Shown piece after piece: positions 1 through 7,952 of a stretch of DNA of 64,000 nt. This DNA is from an uncultured Oscillospiraceae bacterium (lineage in GTDB: Bacteria; Bacillota; Clostridia; Oscillospirales; Oscillospiraceae). The position numbers and the translations under genes are program-made. The DNA lies in NCBI GenBank assembly GCA_944385275.1, contig CALWWP010000019.1, positions 1 through 64,000 of the forward strand, written 5' to 3'. Numbering within the stretch: position 1 is the first letter of the stretch; every line of letters starts with the position of its first letter. The notes under the pieces were generated by a model, which saw only the letters and a list, made by a program, of their open reading frames with translations, was not told where the DNA came from and did no database searches.

Positions 1-17
1 TTTCAAACACCTGCTCC

Positions 18-77
18 CGTAGATAAAGCAAAGTGTTAGAAAAAGCGTAGATATTCAATTTTCCAAAAGCGTAGATA
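18..77. repeat. Three iterated cgtagata repeats
   Basis: The octamer cgtagata occurs at 18-25, 46-53 and 70-77. The last two copies sit inside a 13-base direct repeat, aaaagcgtagata, at 41-53 and 65-77. Spacings are 28 and 24 bases. No ribosome site or convincing gene overlaps them. Short direct repeats at such spacing beside a tRNA-derived sequence resemble the arm-type binding sites of tyrosine recombinases, but that role is inferred. Bases 1-437 hold no supported protein gene. Confidence 0.5.
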
Positions 78-131
78 AACCGGAATCCCAGTCAAATCAA
101 GGGGCTGCGGGGTCAGGTGGAGTATGGCCTA

Positions 132-176
132 CACGATTTCGAGTCGAGCTCGTTATGACCGCTTCGATACGTCTCC
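132..176 (-). pseudogene. tRNA-Ser(CGA)-like 5' half, copy A
   Basis: Read on the minus strand from 176, this gives a class II tRNA 5' half: acceptor strand GGAGACG, TA at positions 8-9, a three-pair D stem (TCG/CGA), and an anticodon loop CTCGAAA whose anticodon would be CGA (serine). The anticodon stem has a T-T mismatch at pair 28-42. No variable arm, T arm or matching acceptor 3' strand follows, so it cannot be a functional tRNA. It is 41 of 45 identical to copy B, 78 bases away. It is probably a relic of an attachment site or a partial tRNA duplication. Confidence 0.65.
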
Positions 177-209
177 ATTTAGAGAATATTCAGTTTTTGG
201 CACAGATAA

Positions 210-254
210 CATGATTTCGAGTCAAGCTCGTTACGACCACTTCGATACGTCTCC
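210..254 (-). pseudogene. tRNA-Ser(CGA)-like 5' half, copy B
   Basis: Second copy of the same 5' half, read on the minus strand from 254. It differs from copy A at four places. Two of these fall on pair 29-41 of the anticodon stem and are compensatory (C-G in copy A, T-A here), as expected if both descend from functional tRNA genes. The tRNA match ends in the 3' strand of the anticodon stem, a common crossover point for integrases that use tRNA genes. No T arm follows. The 32 bases between copies are unrelated. Confidence 0.65.
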
Positions 255-437
255 ATATAATTACGATCATGCCAACTAATTTCATACAAAATCATAAGAT
301 TTCGCATACACTAGGATACATTATCCAATTAAATTTGTCAATTAAAATTAGTTTTAGTTTATAAAATCTCCATACTGTCAATTGTATTTCATAAACATTC
401 GTTATATGATATAAGTAAACTTTTTCTGGAGGTGCTT

Positions 438-785
438 ATGGGCAGTTCTTTGAAAGAAGTAAATATAAAGTCCGACTTGCCGACCGCTCGTGATGCCATC
501 AAACGCATTACATATAACATCAAAAATGGCAAAGAACTTGGTATAACAGCTATAAAAATTATACACGGATACGGATCGAGCGGCAAGGGCGGCAAAATAA
601 GAATAGAGGCAAGAAAGTACCTTCTTGATCAAAAAAGAAAAGGGATCATACGTGATTTTATTGCCGGAGAAGACTTTTCTATCTTTAATGAATCAACCAG
701 AGCCGCCTTTCTTCTTTGTCCCCAGCTTCGCCATGACTCTGATCTGGAACGTCATAACAACGGCATCACGATCATAATATTATAA
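438..785 (+). CDS. Small Smr-domain-like protein
   Basis: A 115-residue protein. The central stretch IKIIHGYGSSGKGGKIR resembles the HGxG signature of the Smr (small MutS-related) domain, which in larger proteins binds or nicks nucleic acid. The family match rests on that motif only. The ATG at 438 is preferred because GGAGG at 428-432 lies five bases ahead; an in-frame GTG at 432 overlaps that ribosome site. The gene stands alone between the tRNA-like repeats and a terminator, with no partner gene. It is shorter than most Smr proteins and carries no MutS or DUF2027-type extension, so its role is unknown. Confidence 0.6.
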   Translation: MGSSLKEVNIKSDLPTARDAIKRITYNIKNGKELGITAIKIIHGYGSSGKGGKIRIEARKYLLDQKRKGIIRDFIAGEDFSIFNESTRAAFLLCPQLRHDSDLERHNNGITIIIL

Positions 786-794
786 ATTTTTACA

Positions 795-821
795 GAGGCT
801 TTCAAAAATTTTGAAAGCCTC
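795..821 (+). terminator. Rho-independent terminator
   Basis: The stem gaggctttcaaaa is mirrored by ttttgaaagcctc with almost no loop and is followed by a T-rich run on the plus strand. It closes the Smr-like gene. On the minus strand the run after the stem is A-rich, so it is a poor terminator for the convergent permease gene. Confidence 0.8.
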
Positions 822-829
822 TTATTTTT

Positions 830-2071
830 TTATTTATATATTATTTTATTGTTCTTAGTATCTAACTTCTTCATATTTCTGAACTCATCTGTATTTTCTG
901 GAAGCTGCTTTTTTCTCAAATGATTCTCGGCTATATTCTTCAGGATGGAGTAGAAAACTGCAAATATAGGAACTCCAATAATCATTCCCATGAGACCTCC
1001 TACTGCTCCACCAATCAGCATAGCTACAATAACCCAAAAACCTGTAAGTCCTATTGTTGCCCCAATAATTTTAGGTGACAATATATTGCCTTCAAACATC
1101 TGAGCTACGCAAATAAATACGATAAAAACAAGACACTGCACCGGATTTTCAAGCACGATAAGAAGCGCTCCCAGACCACCCCCGATATATGGTCCAACAT
1201 ATGGTATCAAGTTTGTTATTGCAACCAGCACACATATGAGTGCAACATAAGGCATATTAGTTATGCTCATAAAAATCGCACACAAGAATCCAAGCAGCAC
1301 TGAAGTTGCAAGCTTTCCAAGTATATAGCTGCCAAAAGTACGGTATGCAAATCGGGCATTATCCATAATAAAATTAACTGCCTTTGGCTTAAATATACAA
1401 CAGACGAGTTTATTCAGCTGAGCGACAAACCTTTCCTTGCTGTACAGCAAATACACTGAAACTACATTTCCTATAAAGAATCCAGCAAGGATATTGATTA
1501 TTACAACTATACCATTTGAGATGTTTACAAGAACGACTTCTACAGTCGCAAGAAGATCATTTTTTATCCAATCGCTCAAGTATGCTACTGTCTCAGTATA
1601 TACATTCAAAACTATGCTCTCGATTTCCGGATAATCGCTGAAAAGTCTGTCTATAAGTTCCTGTCCTACTCTGATATATGATGACATTTTACTTACCAAT
1701 GACACTATACTATTATATATTCCCGGAAGCACAAGCATGCAAAATCCAAAAACAGCTGCAAGCTCAATAGCAATGCTTAAACATATAGACAAAGAGCGTT
1801 TAAATGCAAATGCCCTCTTTGGATTTCGCGGAAATATTTTTTTAGAAAGGCGTTCCAGAAAAAGTTTTTCACTAAAATTTACAAAAGCAGAGAGAAAAAA
1901 GGCTAAAATCAAACCAACAAAAACTGAACTCAGCGCATTGAGGAGCACGTTTACTGTATTGCTTACCCCACTCCAATTCAATAATATCCACATCAGCAAA
2001 ATTCCGCCTGCCAATACGCAAAAAGCCGTTATTCCCCAATGAAGGTACCTTTTATCGTCCCCTAACTTCAC
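830..2071 (-). CDS. AI-2E family transporter (DUF20 permease)
   Basis: A 413-residue polytopic membrane protein with about eight hydrophobic segments and the PYVGPYIGG motif around residues 285-295, which marks the AI-2E/PerM family. Members export autoinducer-like molecules or act as sodium/proton antiporters; the substrate cannot be told from sequence. The GTG start at 2071 follows AGGAGG at a seven-base gap. The gene lies just downstream of the RqcP gene on the same strand and is probably cotranscribed. The C-terminal 35 residues are charged and probably cytoplasmic. Confidence 0.85.
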   Translation of the reverse strand: MKLGDDKRYLHWGITAFCVLAGGILLMWILLNWSGVSNTVNVLLNALSSVFVGLILAFFLSAFVNFSEKLFLERLSKKIFPRNPKRAFAFKRSLSICLSIAIELAAVFGFCMLVLPGIYNSIVSLVSKMSSYIRVGQELIDRLFSDYPEIESIVLNVYTETVAYLSDWIKNDLLATVEVVLVNISNGIVVIINILAGFFIGNVVSVYLLYSKERFVAQLNKLVCCIFKPKAVNFIMDNARFAYRTFGSYILGKLATSVLLGFLCAIFMSITNMPYVALICVLVAITNLIPYVGPYIGGGLGALLIVLENPVQCLVFIVFICVAQMFEGNILSPKIIGATIGLTGFWVIVAMLIGGAVGGLMGMIIGVPIFAVFYSILKNIAENHLRKKQLPENTDEFRNMKKLDTKNNKIIYK

Positions 2072-2089
2072 AAATTTACCTCCTTATCA

Positions 2090-2332
2090 TCAGCGTATTT
2101 CTCTGTACATTGCAGAGGCATCTGCCTTTCCCGCATGTTCCAGTACATTTAACACTTCTACCTTCACCAGTTTTTGACCAAACCTTATTTCTATAATATC
2201 GCCGACCTTTACTTCATATGACGCTTTTGCCGTCTTTCCATTTACAGAAATGCGCTCATTATCACAAGCTTCATTTGCAACTGTACGCCGTTTAATTATA
2301 CGCGATACTTTTAAATATTTATCCAATCTCAT
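2090..2332 (-). CDS. rqcP: S4-domain RNA-binding protein, RqcP/YabO-like
   Basis: An 80-residue protein that is essentially one S4 RNA-binding domain ([16 protein letters not shown] at the N terminus). In Firmicutes RqcP works with RqcH on stalled 50S subunits, stabilising the peptidyl-tRNA during alanine tailing. Its place beside HU, mazG and a SpoVB-like gene matches the Bacillus yabM-yabN-yabO neighbourhood and supports the assignment over a generic Hsp15. The ATG at 2332 fits AGGAG at nine bases; an in-frame TTG at 2338 is too close to that site. Confidence 0.85.
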   Translation of the reverse strand: MRLDKYLKVSRIIKRRTVANEACDNERISVNGKTAKASYEVKVGDIIEIRFGQKLVKVEVLNVLEHAGKADASAMYREIR

Positions 2333-2353
2333 GTACAACGTCTCCTGTCAAAA

Positions 2354-2390
2354 ACGGCACGTGATGCAGATGCTCCACATCCCGTGCCGT
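2354..2390 (-). terminator. Terminator after the HU gene
   Basis: Arms acggcacg (2354-2361) and cgtgccgt (2383-2390) form a stem with a 21-base loop, followed on the minus strand by TTTTTGA. It separates HU from the downstream RqcP gene. Read-through is possible, since the RqcP ribosome site begins directly after it. Confidence 0.7.
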
Positions 2391-2409
2391 TTTTAATAAG
2401 CGCTCTTTT

Positions 2410-2685
2410 TTACTCTGCTATCTGCTCTTTTAGAGCTTTTCCAGCCTTAAACTGTGGGACTTTGGAGGCTGCGATCTGGATCTCTTCCTTAGTTCTAGGG
2501 TTGCGTCCAATACGAGCTGGCCTCTCTTTAACTTCAAAAATTCCAAATCCAGTCATTTGAACTTTATCTCCAGCTTTCAGAGCCTCAGTAATCGAATCAA
2601 TAACTGCCGTTAAGGCTTTCTCGCTGTCTTTTTTAGAAAATCCGGATTTTTCAGCAATTGCGCTGATCAATTCTGCCTTGTTCAT
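2410..2685 (-). CDS. hup: DNA-binding protein HU
   Basis: A 91-residue histone-like protein, the usual HU length. The DNA-binding arm signature is present (GRNPRTKEEIQIAASKVPQF, about residues 58-77), with the N-terminal helix pair MNKAELISAIAEKSGFSKKD. HU bends and compacts DNA as a dimer. AAGGAGG precedes the ATG by eight bases. It lies between mazG and rqcP, an arrangement common in Firmicutes. Confidence 0.95.
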   Translation of the reverse strand: MNKAELISAIAEKSGFSKKDSEKALTAVIDSITEALKAGDKVQMTGFGIFEVKERPARIGRNPRTKEEIQIAASKVPQFKAGKALKEQIAE

Positions 2686-2752
2686 TAATATGTCCTCCTT
2701 TAGTTTATAGCTAACCTAAAGCTATTCTTTATTTCTAAAAAGCAAACCTGCT

Positions 2753-3451
2753 TTAAAGTCCTTTTTCCTCTTCTCTGCCAACTTCTTTTATAAATCTATC
2801 AGCAGCTGCATTCAAAACTTCTTCTGGATCAAGATCGTGCGATCTGGCAATGTTCACACATACAAGCATGCTATCTCCCAATATCTCGTAAATCCCTTTG
2901 TCAAATTCAGCCGTTTCCCTTAATATCTTTGCATTTTCTGTAAGCTTGTCCGGCCCTATCGTATCCAGCACTTTAGAAAATCCAGCCAATTCAGCTTTAT
3001 CAAGCAGCTTTTCTGCTCTCCAAAGCGCAGGGAGGCTGCGAGCCACCCCTTCAAGACTGTCTTTTACAGTTTTCTGATTCTTTTCTAAACGCTTGACTTC
3101 TTCCCAGTTCAGATCTTTTCCTTCTCCGCCAAATAGTCCCGGGTGTCTAAAAATCATTTTTTTGCATACGGTCTCCACTACATCACCAAAATTAAAGTTT
3201 CCTTTATCCTGTTCAATAGACGCGTGAAAAACCACCTGTACAAGCACATCGCCGAGTTCTTCTCGCAGTGCGGATATACTGCCGGTGTCAATAGCCTCCG
3301 CTACTTCATATGCCTCTTCAATAAAATTTCGTCGAATGCTCTCATGAGTCTGGACTCTATCCCACGGGCATCCTTCTTCTGAGCGCAAGAAAGCGATGAG
3401 ATTTATTAAATCGTCTATAGTATATCCATTATCTCCCTGAAAATCTATCAT
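2753..3451 (-). CDS. mazG: Nucleoside triphosphate pyrophosphohydrolase MazG
   Basis: A 232-residue MazG. The catalytic metal-binding pattern is visible as EEAYEVAEAI (about residues 46-55) and ELGDVLVQVVFHA. The enzyme hydrolyses non-canonical or excess NTPs to NMP and pyrophosphate and so cleans the nucleotide pool. The sequence after about residue 120 looks like a partly degenerate second MazG repeat, as in the 263-residue E. coli enzyme. GAGGAG sits five bases before the ATG. It lies between the SpoVB-like flippase and HU, as in Bacillus yabM-yabN. Confidence 0.93.
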   Translation of the reverse strand: MIDFQGDNGYTIDDLINLIAFLRSEEGCPWDRVQTHESIRRNFIEEAYEVAEAIDTGSISALREELGDVLVQVVFHASIEQDKGNFNFGDVVETVCKKMIFRHPGLFGGEGKDLNWEEVKRLEKNQKTVKDSLEGVARSLPALWRAEKLLDKAELAGFSKVLDTIGPDKLTENAKILRETAEFDKGIYEILGDSMLVCVNIARSHDLDPEEVLNAAADRFIKEVGREEEKGL

Positions 3452-3504
3452 ATTTTCTCCTCAACTTCAACATTTTTGTAAAAATTTTTAAATTCACAAA
3501 AATA

Positions 3505-5124
3505 TTAGCTGATCTTCAACATCTTTGCTATTTTTTCTCCTTTTGGAAGAAGTTCCAACTCCTCTTTTGAAATGGCTTTTGTAACTATTATCGCAACAGC
3601 ATAGACGACGCAGGCAGCTAAAATTGCAATTGTCATAGACACCGCCATCGCTACCCATTCACTAGAAAATACGTTTACAGCTATCGGATACACTAATGCC
3701 CTGACCCCATATGCCGATACCGCCATTAGCAGAGTTGCCAAGATCGGTTTAGTAAACACCGAACGAAGGCTTGGTCTCTCTGGAACCTTTATAAGAATGA
3801 ACACTATGTTAAAAACAGAGATCACAGCGTAGCACACCAATGTACCGATAGACGCACCATGCACCCCTATTGCCGGCAGAGAGACGAGCAACCACGTAGA
3901 AGCAAGTTTGACAAGTCCTCCTATCGGCATAGTATATACTGGGAGTCTTTCATGTCCGTAAGCCTGTAGGATCGCATTTGTAATAAGCGTCAGACAGACA
4001 AAATACGAAGCTATACCCAATACCGCTAGTAGCAGCGGCCCTTCAGAAGATGAATTTGGATATATGACGTTCACTATATCGTATGAAAGCACACTCAGCC
4101 CAACTCCTGCCGGCAAAGCAAGCAAAGTCGTAATCTTTAATGACGCCTCTGTAATCTTTCTAGCCTCTGCCTTGCGGTTTTTAGCTATTGCCGCCGCTAT
4201 TGCAGGTATTATGCTGATCGTAAGCGGCACTATAAAGGAAGATGGTAAATTAAACAGAGTCTGTACTTTAAAGTATATTCCATATAAAACCGTAGCCTCG
4301 TCATATGAAAATCCTGCCGCAAACTGCAGTCGGTTCATTATAAGCTTTGTATCTATTAAAGCTATGATATTAAGCAAAGCAGAGCCAAGCGTTACTGGTA
4401 TCCCTATCATCAAAAGCCGTTTAAAAGTCTGATAACTGCTTAGAGGCACATCGGGATTCGCCATAGGAAGCAAAACTTCTTTATCGCTCTTAAGCTTATA
4501 TATCACTATATAGAGCAACGCAAGAGCCGAACCTATTGTAACGCCTAAGATAGCGCCTGCTGATGCCATCTGCAGCCCCAAACCCGATTTGGAAAACCAC
4601 CACGCAAGTCCAAGTCCAAACACCAGTTTGCACACTACTTCTATTATCTGAGAAACCGATGTGGGGATCATATTCGAAAGGCCCTGAGTATATCCGCGGT
4701 AGGCAGACATGATGCAGACCATTACTACTGCTGGAGCTAGTGCGCTGATAGACGCCTCTGCACCCGCTTGTTCCATAATGACCGAAAGCTTATCAGGGAA
4801 CAACAACATAATGAGAGTTCCGGCCATGCCAAGCACAAAAAAGCTAAGCCACGCAACGCGAAAAGTGCGTTTTATCTGCATTCTTCGTCCCAAAGCATTA
4901 GATTCTGAAATCATTCTCGAAAGCGCGACAGGCAAACCTGCCGTAGAAAATGTAAGGAGGAGGCTGTAAATATTATAAGCTACTCCAAAATACGCCGATC
5001 CTTCATCTCCCAGCAAATTGTATAGTGGGATTTTATAAACCGCACCAAGCACTTTTACAATTGCAACTGTTACAGTCAAGATCGCTGCCCCATGCAGAAA
5101 ATTTTGGTTTTTGGAATTGGCCAA
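3505..5124 (-). CDS. Polysaccharide flippase, SpoVB/YabM-like (MOP superfamily)
   Basis: A 539-residue protein with about 14 membrane segments. The N-terminal stretch YKIPLYNLLGDEG and the STAGLPVALSRMISE motif near residue 65 are typical of SpoVB-type members of the MOP/MATE flippase superfamily, which move lipid-linked glycans across the membrane (lipid II or spore-cortex precursors). It begins with TTG at 5124, eight bases after AGGGGAG. Synteny with mazG, HU and rqcP points to the YabM/SpoVB branch rather than MurJ proper; the exact substrate is not certain. Confidence 0.85.
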   Translation of the reverse strand: MANSKNQNFLHGAAILTVTVAIVKVLGAVYKIPLYNLLGDEGSAYFGVAYNIYSLLLTFSTAGLPVALSRMISESNALGRRMQIKRTFRVAWLSFFVLGMAGTLIMLLFPDKLSVIMEQAGAEASISALAPAVVMVCIMSAYRGYTQGLSNMIPTSVSQIIEVVCKLVFGLGLAWWFSKSGLGLQMASAGAILGVTIGSALALLYIVIYKLKSDKEVLLPMANPDVPLSSYQTFKRLLMIGIPVTLGSALLNIIALIDTKLIMNRLQFAAGFSYDEATVLYGIYFKVQTLFNLPSSFIVPLTISIIPAIAAAIAKNRKAEARKITEASLKITTLLALPAGVGLSVLSYDIVNVIYPNSSSEGPLLLAVLGIASYFVCLTLITNAILQAYGHERLPVYTMPIGGLVKLASTWLLVSLPAIGVHGASIGTLVCYAVISVFNIVFILIKVPERPSLRSVFTKPILATLLMAVSAYGVRALVYPIAVNVFSSEWVAMAVSMTIAILAACVVYAVAIIVTKAISKEELELLPKGEKIAKMLKIS

Positions 5125-5232
5125 CGAGACGACTCCCCTTTACAACAAAACTCTGTCCATTCTATGCTCAAAATACAAGAAATCGAACACTTTATTAAAA
5201 ATTTACTGCGGTATGTACTCTTATTGTCTTAA

Positions 5233-5631
5233 TCACTTATTGAGTTCAGAGCCGCACTTTTTACAAAACGAGTCGCTCTTAGAGCAAACTTCACCGCAAG
5301 ATGGGCAAACTACAGCTTTTTTCAATTCTGCTATCCGCTCTTGATATTGAGCAATTTCAGCAAGCTTACTGTCAATTGATTTCAAGCGCTCATCGACTGC
5401 TTTTTCTTCCACCTCTTTACCCACATGTATAGCGTACATGAGCTTACCAATTTCACGATGCTCTATGCCTATCTCCGTTTTCAGATCAAATATCTTCATA
5501 TTTAGTTTAGCAAGCTCTACTGTCTCCCCCGTTTTTTTCCCTATCTGCTTTACAGCGTCTTCTGTCTTATCTCCTACTACAACTGCTGTCTCTTTAAGCT
5601 TTTGTAGCATCTCTTTCATTTTGTCTTCCAT
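5233..5631 (-). CDS. Zinc-ribbon coiled-coil protein
   Basis: A 132-residue protein of unknown function. Residues 1-105 are charged and helical, with heptad-like coiled-coil spacing. The C terminus has two CxxC pairs (CPSCGEVC and CKKCGSEL), forming a zinc ribbon of the kind called zinc-ribbon domain DUF. AAGGAGG precedes the ATG. It starts immediately downstream of the amidohydrolase gene, so the two probably share a transcript. Confidence 0.75.
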   Translation of the reverse strand: MEDKMKEMLQKLKETAVVVGDKTEDAVKQIGKKTGETVELAKLNMKIFDLKTEIGIEHREIGKLMYAIHVGKEVEEKAVDERLKSIDSKLAEIAQYQERIAELKKAVVCPSCGEVCSKSDSFCKKCGSELNK

Positions 5632-5646
5632 AGTATATCCTCCTTC

Positions 5647-6453
5647 TTAAATATGTAAAAATTTTTTGATGTTTAATGACAATATCTTTTCCATCTCATC
5701 ATGCGTTAAGCCCATCGAGAAAAAGTCTTCGACCTGGCTTGCATAATTCCAAAGTGGAAAATCCGTACCAAAAAAGCAATTTTCTACGCCAAGATACCTT
5801 ATCTGCTCCCGGGTCTTGTCCAAACCAAGAGCTGCCGTACAGCTGCTGGTATCATAGCGAACATTCTCATACTTTTTCAGCATTCTTGCTTCTTCCCAAG
5901 CATGGTATCCGCCCAAATGTGCTGCGATAACAATTAGCTTCGGAAAATCACTAAGTACCTTTGCAAGTCTTGACGGGTGTGAATAAGTATACCTTGTGTC
6001 TCCCATATGCATTAAAATAGGCATTCTTCCAGAAGCTGCTTCATAAATGTCATATGCTTTTTTATCATCAATGTTAAATTTCTGAAAATCAGGGTGCAGC
6101 TTAATCCCATACATATTGTGCTCAGCAATATAATCAACTTCCGCGCCTATATCTTCCGTATCCGGATGCAAAGCTCCAAATCCAATAAATTGGGGATAAC
6201 TGACACACTTGCTGCTTATAAAGTCATTTATTCCTCGCACCTGGTGTGCAACTGTTGCAACCGAACAGACCAAGTAGCGTTTTACTCCAAACTTTTCACC
6301 CTCTCCGACCAGAATATGTGGTTCTCCAGTATGTCCTGCCGGCAGATCATAAAAATGTCCTATACTTTGACTGGCTTTTTCTGAGATCTTTCCGGGAAAA
6401 ATATGCGCATGCGCATCAATTATCTCAAATTCTTTCCAGATATTTTTTTCCAT
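5647..6453 (-). CDS. Amidohydrolase family metal-dependent hydrolase
   Basis: A 268-residue TIM-barrel hydrolase of the amidohydrolase-2 (ACMSD-like) family. The metal ligands are visible: DAHAHIF near residue 14, a second-strand HPDF, HLGGYHAWEE near residue 182 and GTDFPLW near residue 233. It probably hydrolyses or decarboxylates a small cyclic substrate, but nothing nearby identifies it. The ATG follows GAGAGG. A good minus-strand promoter lies at 6489-6517, 36 bases ahead of the start, so this gene and the zinc-ribbon gene form one unit. Confidence 0.8.
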   Translation of the reverse strand: MEKNIWKEFEIIDAHAHIFPGKISEKASQSIGHFYDLPAGHTGEPHILVGEGEKFGVKRYLVCSVATVAHQVRGINDFISSKCVSYPQFIGFGALHPDTEDIGAEVDYIAEHNMYGIKLHPDFQKFNIDDKKAYDIYEAASGRMPILMHMGDTRYTYSHPSRLAKVLSDFPKLIVIAAHLGGYHAWEEARMLKKYENVRYDTSSCTAALGLDKTREQIRYLGVENCFFGTDFPLWNYASQVEDFFSMGLTHDEMEKILSLNIKKFLHI

Positions 6454-6488
6454 ATATATTGCCTCTCTATTCTATTTTTTGCGCTCTT

Positions 6489-6517
6489 AGTATAGCATCG
6501 CATGAGGCTTTTTGCAA
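6489..6517 (-). promoter_or_regulatory. Promoter of the amidohydrolase gene
   Basis: On the minus strand TTGCAA (-35) and TATACT (-10) are separated by exactly 17 bases. The expected start is near 6482, giving a short leader before the ATG at 6453. Confidence 0.7.
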
Positions 6518-6543
6518 CGAAAACCGGTCTTAATACAGCGAAA

Positions 6544-6570
6544 ACCGAAGCGACAAAATACCGCTTCGGT
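6544..6570 (-). terminator. Terminator in the 6454-6778 gap
   Basis: Arms accgaagcg and cgcttcggt form a nine-pair stem, followed by TTTTCG on the minus strand. It probably ends transcripts of the SdpI-like gene, 210 bases upstream. The rest of 6571-6778 holds no gene I can support: open frames there lack ribosome sites. Confidence 0.65.
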
Positions 6571-6778
6571 TCCCGTTTCTTTAAATCGTCAAAAGTGCAT
6601 ATAATAAACTGTAATGGTACAGGCTGTCATTGGACTGCCCCGGCCATTGCCGCGGGCAGGAAACATATGGAAAAGTACGAGTTTGTCCTCATCATCTCTT
6701 CCATTTCCTAAAGTATACCATTATTTTCATCAGAGATTTTGTCTAAAGAGTGACTAAGCCTAAAACATTTTATGAACT

Positions 6779-7465
6779 TTACACTTTTGGATTATTGGGA
6801 TCCTGTCTAGCGGATACCAGCAAAGCATAAGCCATGGGCAGCACTGCGCAGAGAAAACAACACGACACTACTCCTATGCTGACAAAAAACGGCATGCTAT
6901 AAATCGCTCCTAAAACTGCAAACATTGTAAGAGCAAACCCTCCCGAAACTCCTGAATAGGCCAGAAAAACTTTCGATTTTCGCAATACCGTCTCATTGCG
7001 GAATATCCAAAACATCTTTTCGCCGCTTCCCTCATTCACCTGTATACCCGAAATATAATTGCTGACATACATGATAAATGCACCGACTATAATACTCGTA
7101 ATGTAACTTCTGGCATTCACCATATCACTGCTGTTGTAGTGCTGGCTTTGCAGCATAAATATCCATCCAAAAGCCACAAACATCGTAACTATAGTTGGAA
7201 TAGTCTTTCTTTCAAAGCTCTCCTTAGGCTTAAAAGACTTGTCGTTGGCACGTTTATACTGGGCAAAAAAATGATATCCAAACGTCGCCAGCAGGGGAAT
7301 TACCGCAAACAGCAGATATATCCATTTGCTTCCGTACTGCGCCACATTTCCCTCAGCATCATACTGCAGAGGGATACTGTTGTCCATCCCCGCAAGTACA
7401 ACCACCAGCAGAAACGCGTTCAGCACAGACGAATATGCAAGCACTTTATTCTTCATCTCTTTCAA
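6779..7465 (-). CDS. DUF1648/SdpI-like membrane protein
   Basis: A 228-residue protein with about six membrane segments. The N-terminal pattern of one hydrophobic helix, a polar loop with QYDAEGNVAQYGSKW, then another helix fits DUF1648. The C-terminal half, with GIQVNEGSGEKMFW and a conserved Trp-Arg loop, resembles the SdpI signal/immunity family. SdpI in Bacillus both protects from the SdpC toxin and sequesters its repressor; no toxin or repressor gene is adjacent here. The start is taken as TTG 7465 after AAGGGGA; ATG 7456 is the alternative. Confidence 0.65.
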   Translation of the reverse strand: MKEMKNKVLAYSSVLNAFLLVVVLAGMDNSIPLQYDAEGNVAQYGSKWIYLLFAVIPLLATFGYHFFAQYKRANDKSFKPKESFERKTIPTIVTMFVAFGWIFMLQSQHYNSSDMVNARSYITSIIVGAFIMYVSNYISGIQVNEGSGEKMFWIFRNETVLRKSKVFLAYSGVSGGFALTMFAVLGAIYSMPFFVSIGVVSCCFLCAVLPMAYALLVSARQDPNNPKV

Positions 7466-7604
7466 AGTACGTTCCCCTTTTTACAAATCAAATTTTCTTC
7501 AGTGTAAACTTTTTTAATAGATTCGTCAAGGCAAAACAAGACGAAAACAAGACATTTGACTTGTTTTAAAGCTTAAAATGCCTTGTTTTCGATTAAATTA
7601 ACAT

Positions 7605-7949
7605 TCAGTTCATAAAACGTTCTACTGCTTCATTCAAAGCGTCTATCGCTTCTTTGTCCCCCGTCTCTACTGCATGTATTATACAGTGATCGATATGATC
7701 TTTTAAAATCACCTTTCCTGCGCTGTTGATCGCAGACTTTATTGCGGCAAGCTGTATCAAAACCTCTGAGCAATCTCTTCCGTCCTCGACCATATTCTTT
7801 ACAGATTCCATATGTCCTATTATACGCGACAAGCGATTTAAAACAGCTTTTGTCTGTGTATGTGTGTGCGTATGAGTGTGTGAATGATCATGATGACCGA
7901 AGTCTACATCGCGGCATACGGAATCATTAAATTTACTCTCGTTTTCCAT
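7605..7949 (-). CDS. CsoR/RcnR-family metal-sensing repressor with His-rich tail
   Basis: A 114-residue all-helical repressor of the DUF156 family. The metal-binding set of CsoR proteins is visible: Cys in RDCSEVL (about residue 59) and His and Cys in KDHIDHC (about residues 84-88), with basic RLSRIIGH for DNA contact. A tail at residues 19-31 has seven histidines, mostly alternating with threonine. The Cys-His-Cys core suggests copper, but the tail and the position as last gene of a nickel- and cobalt-dependent operon, three bases after the DUF3786-like gene, suggest nickel or cobalt. Which metal it senses is open. Confidence 0.8.
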   Translation of the reverse strand: MENESKFNDSVCRDVDFGHHDHSHTHTHTHTQTKAVLNRLSRIIGHMESVKNMVEDGRDCSEVLIQLAAIKSAINSAGKVILKDHIDHCIIHAVETGDKEAIDALNEAVERFMN

Positions 7950-7952
7950 AGC

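Noticed and set aside
133..256. Two 46-base near-identical repeats 78 bases apart, considered as the start of a CRISPR array.
   Set aside because: Only two copies, tRNA-like content, and no cas genes; no CRISPR array is visible in the window.
124..279. 51-codon open frame on the plus strand with an internal peptide repeat (ISSxARYDxFDTSP), at first sight like a RiPP precursor with repeated cores.
   Set aside because: The repeat is the antisense of two tRNA-Ser(CGA)-like 5' halves, with a compensatory base change that fits RNA structure; the ribosome site is poor and no RiPP enzymes are nearby.
6502..6711. 69-codon frame on the plus strand in the 6454-6778 gap.
   Set aside because: No ribosome site, runs through a terminator hairpin and a promoter of the opposite strand, and shows no family resemblance.
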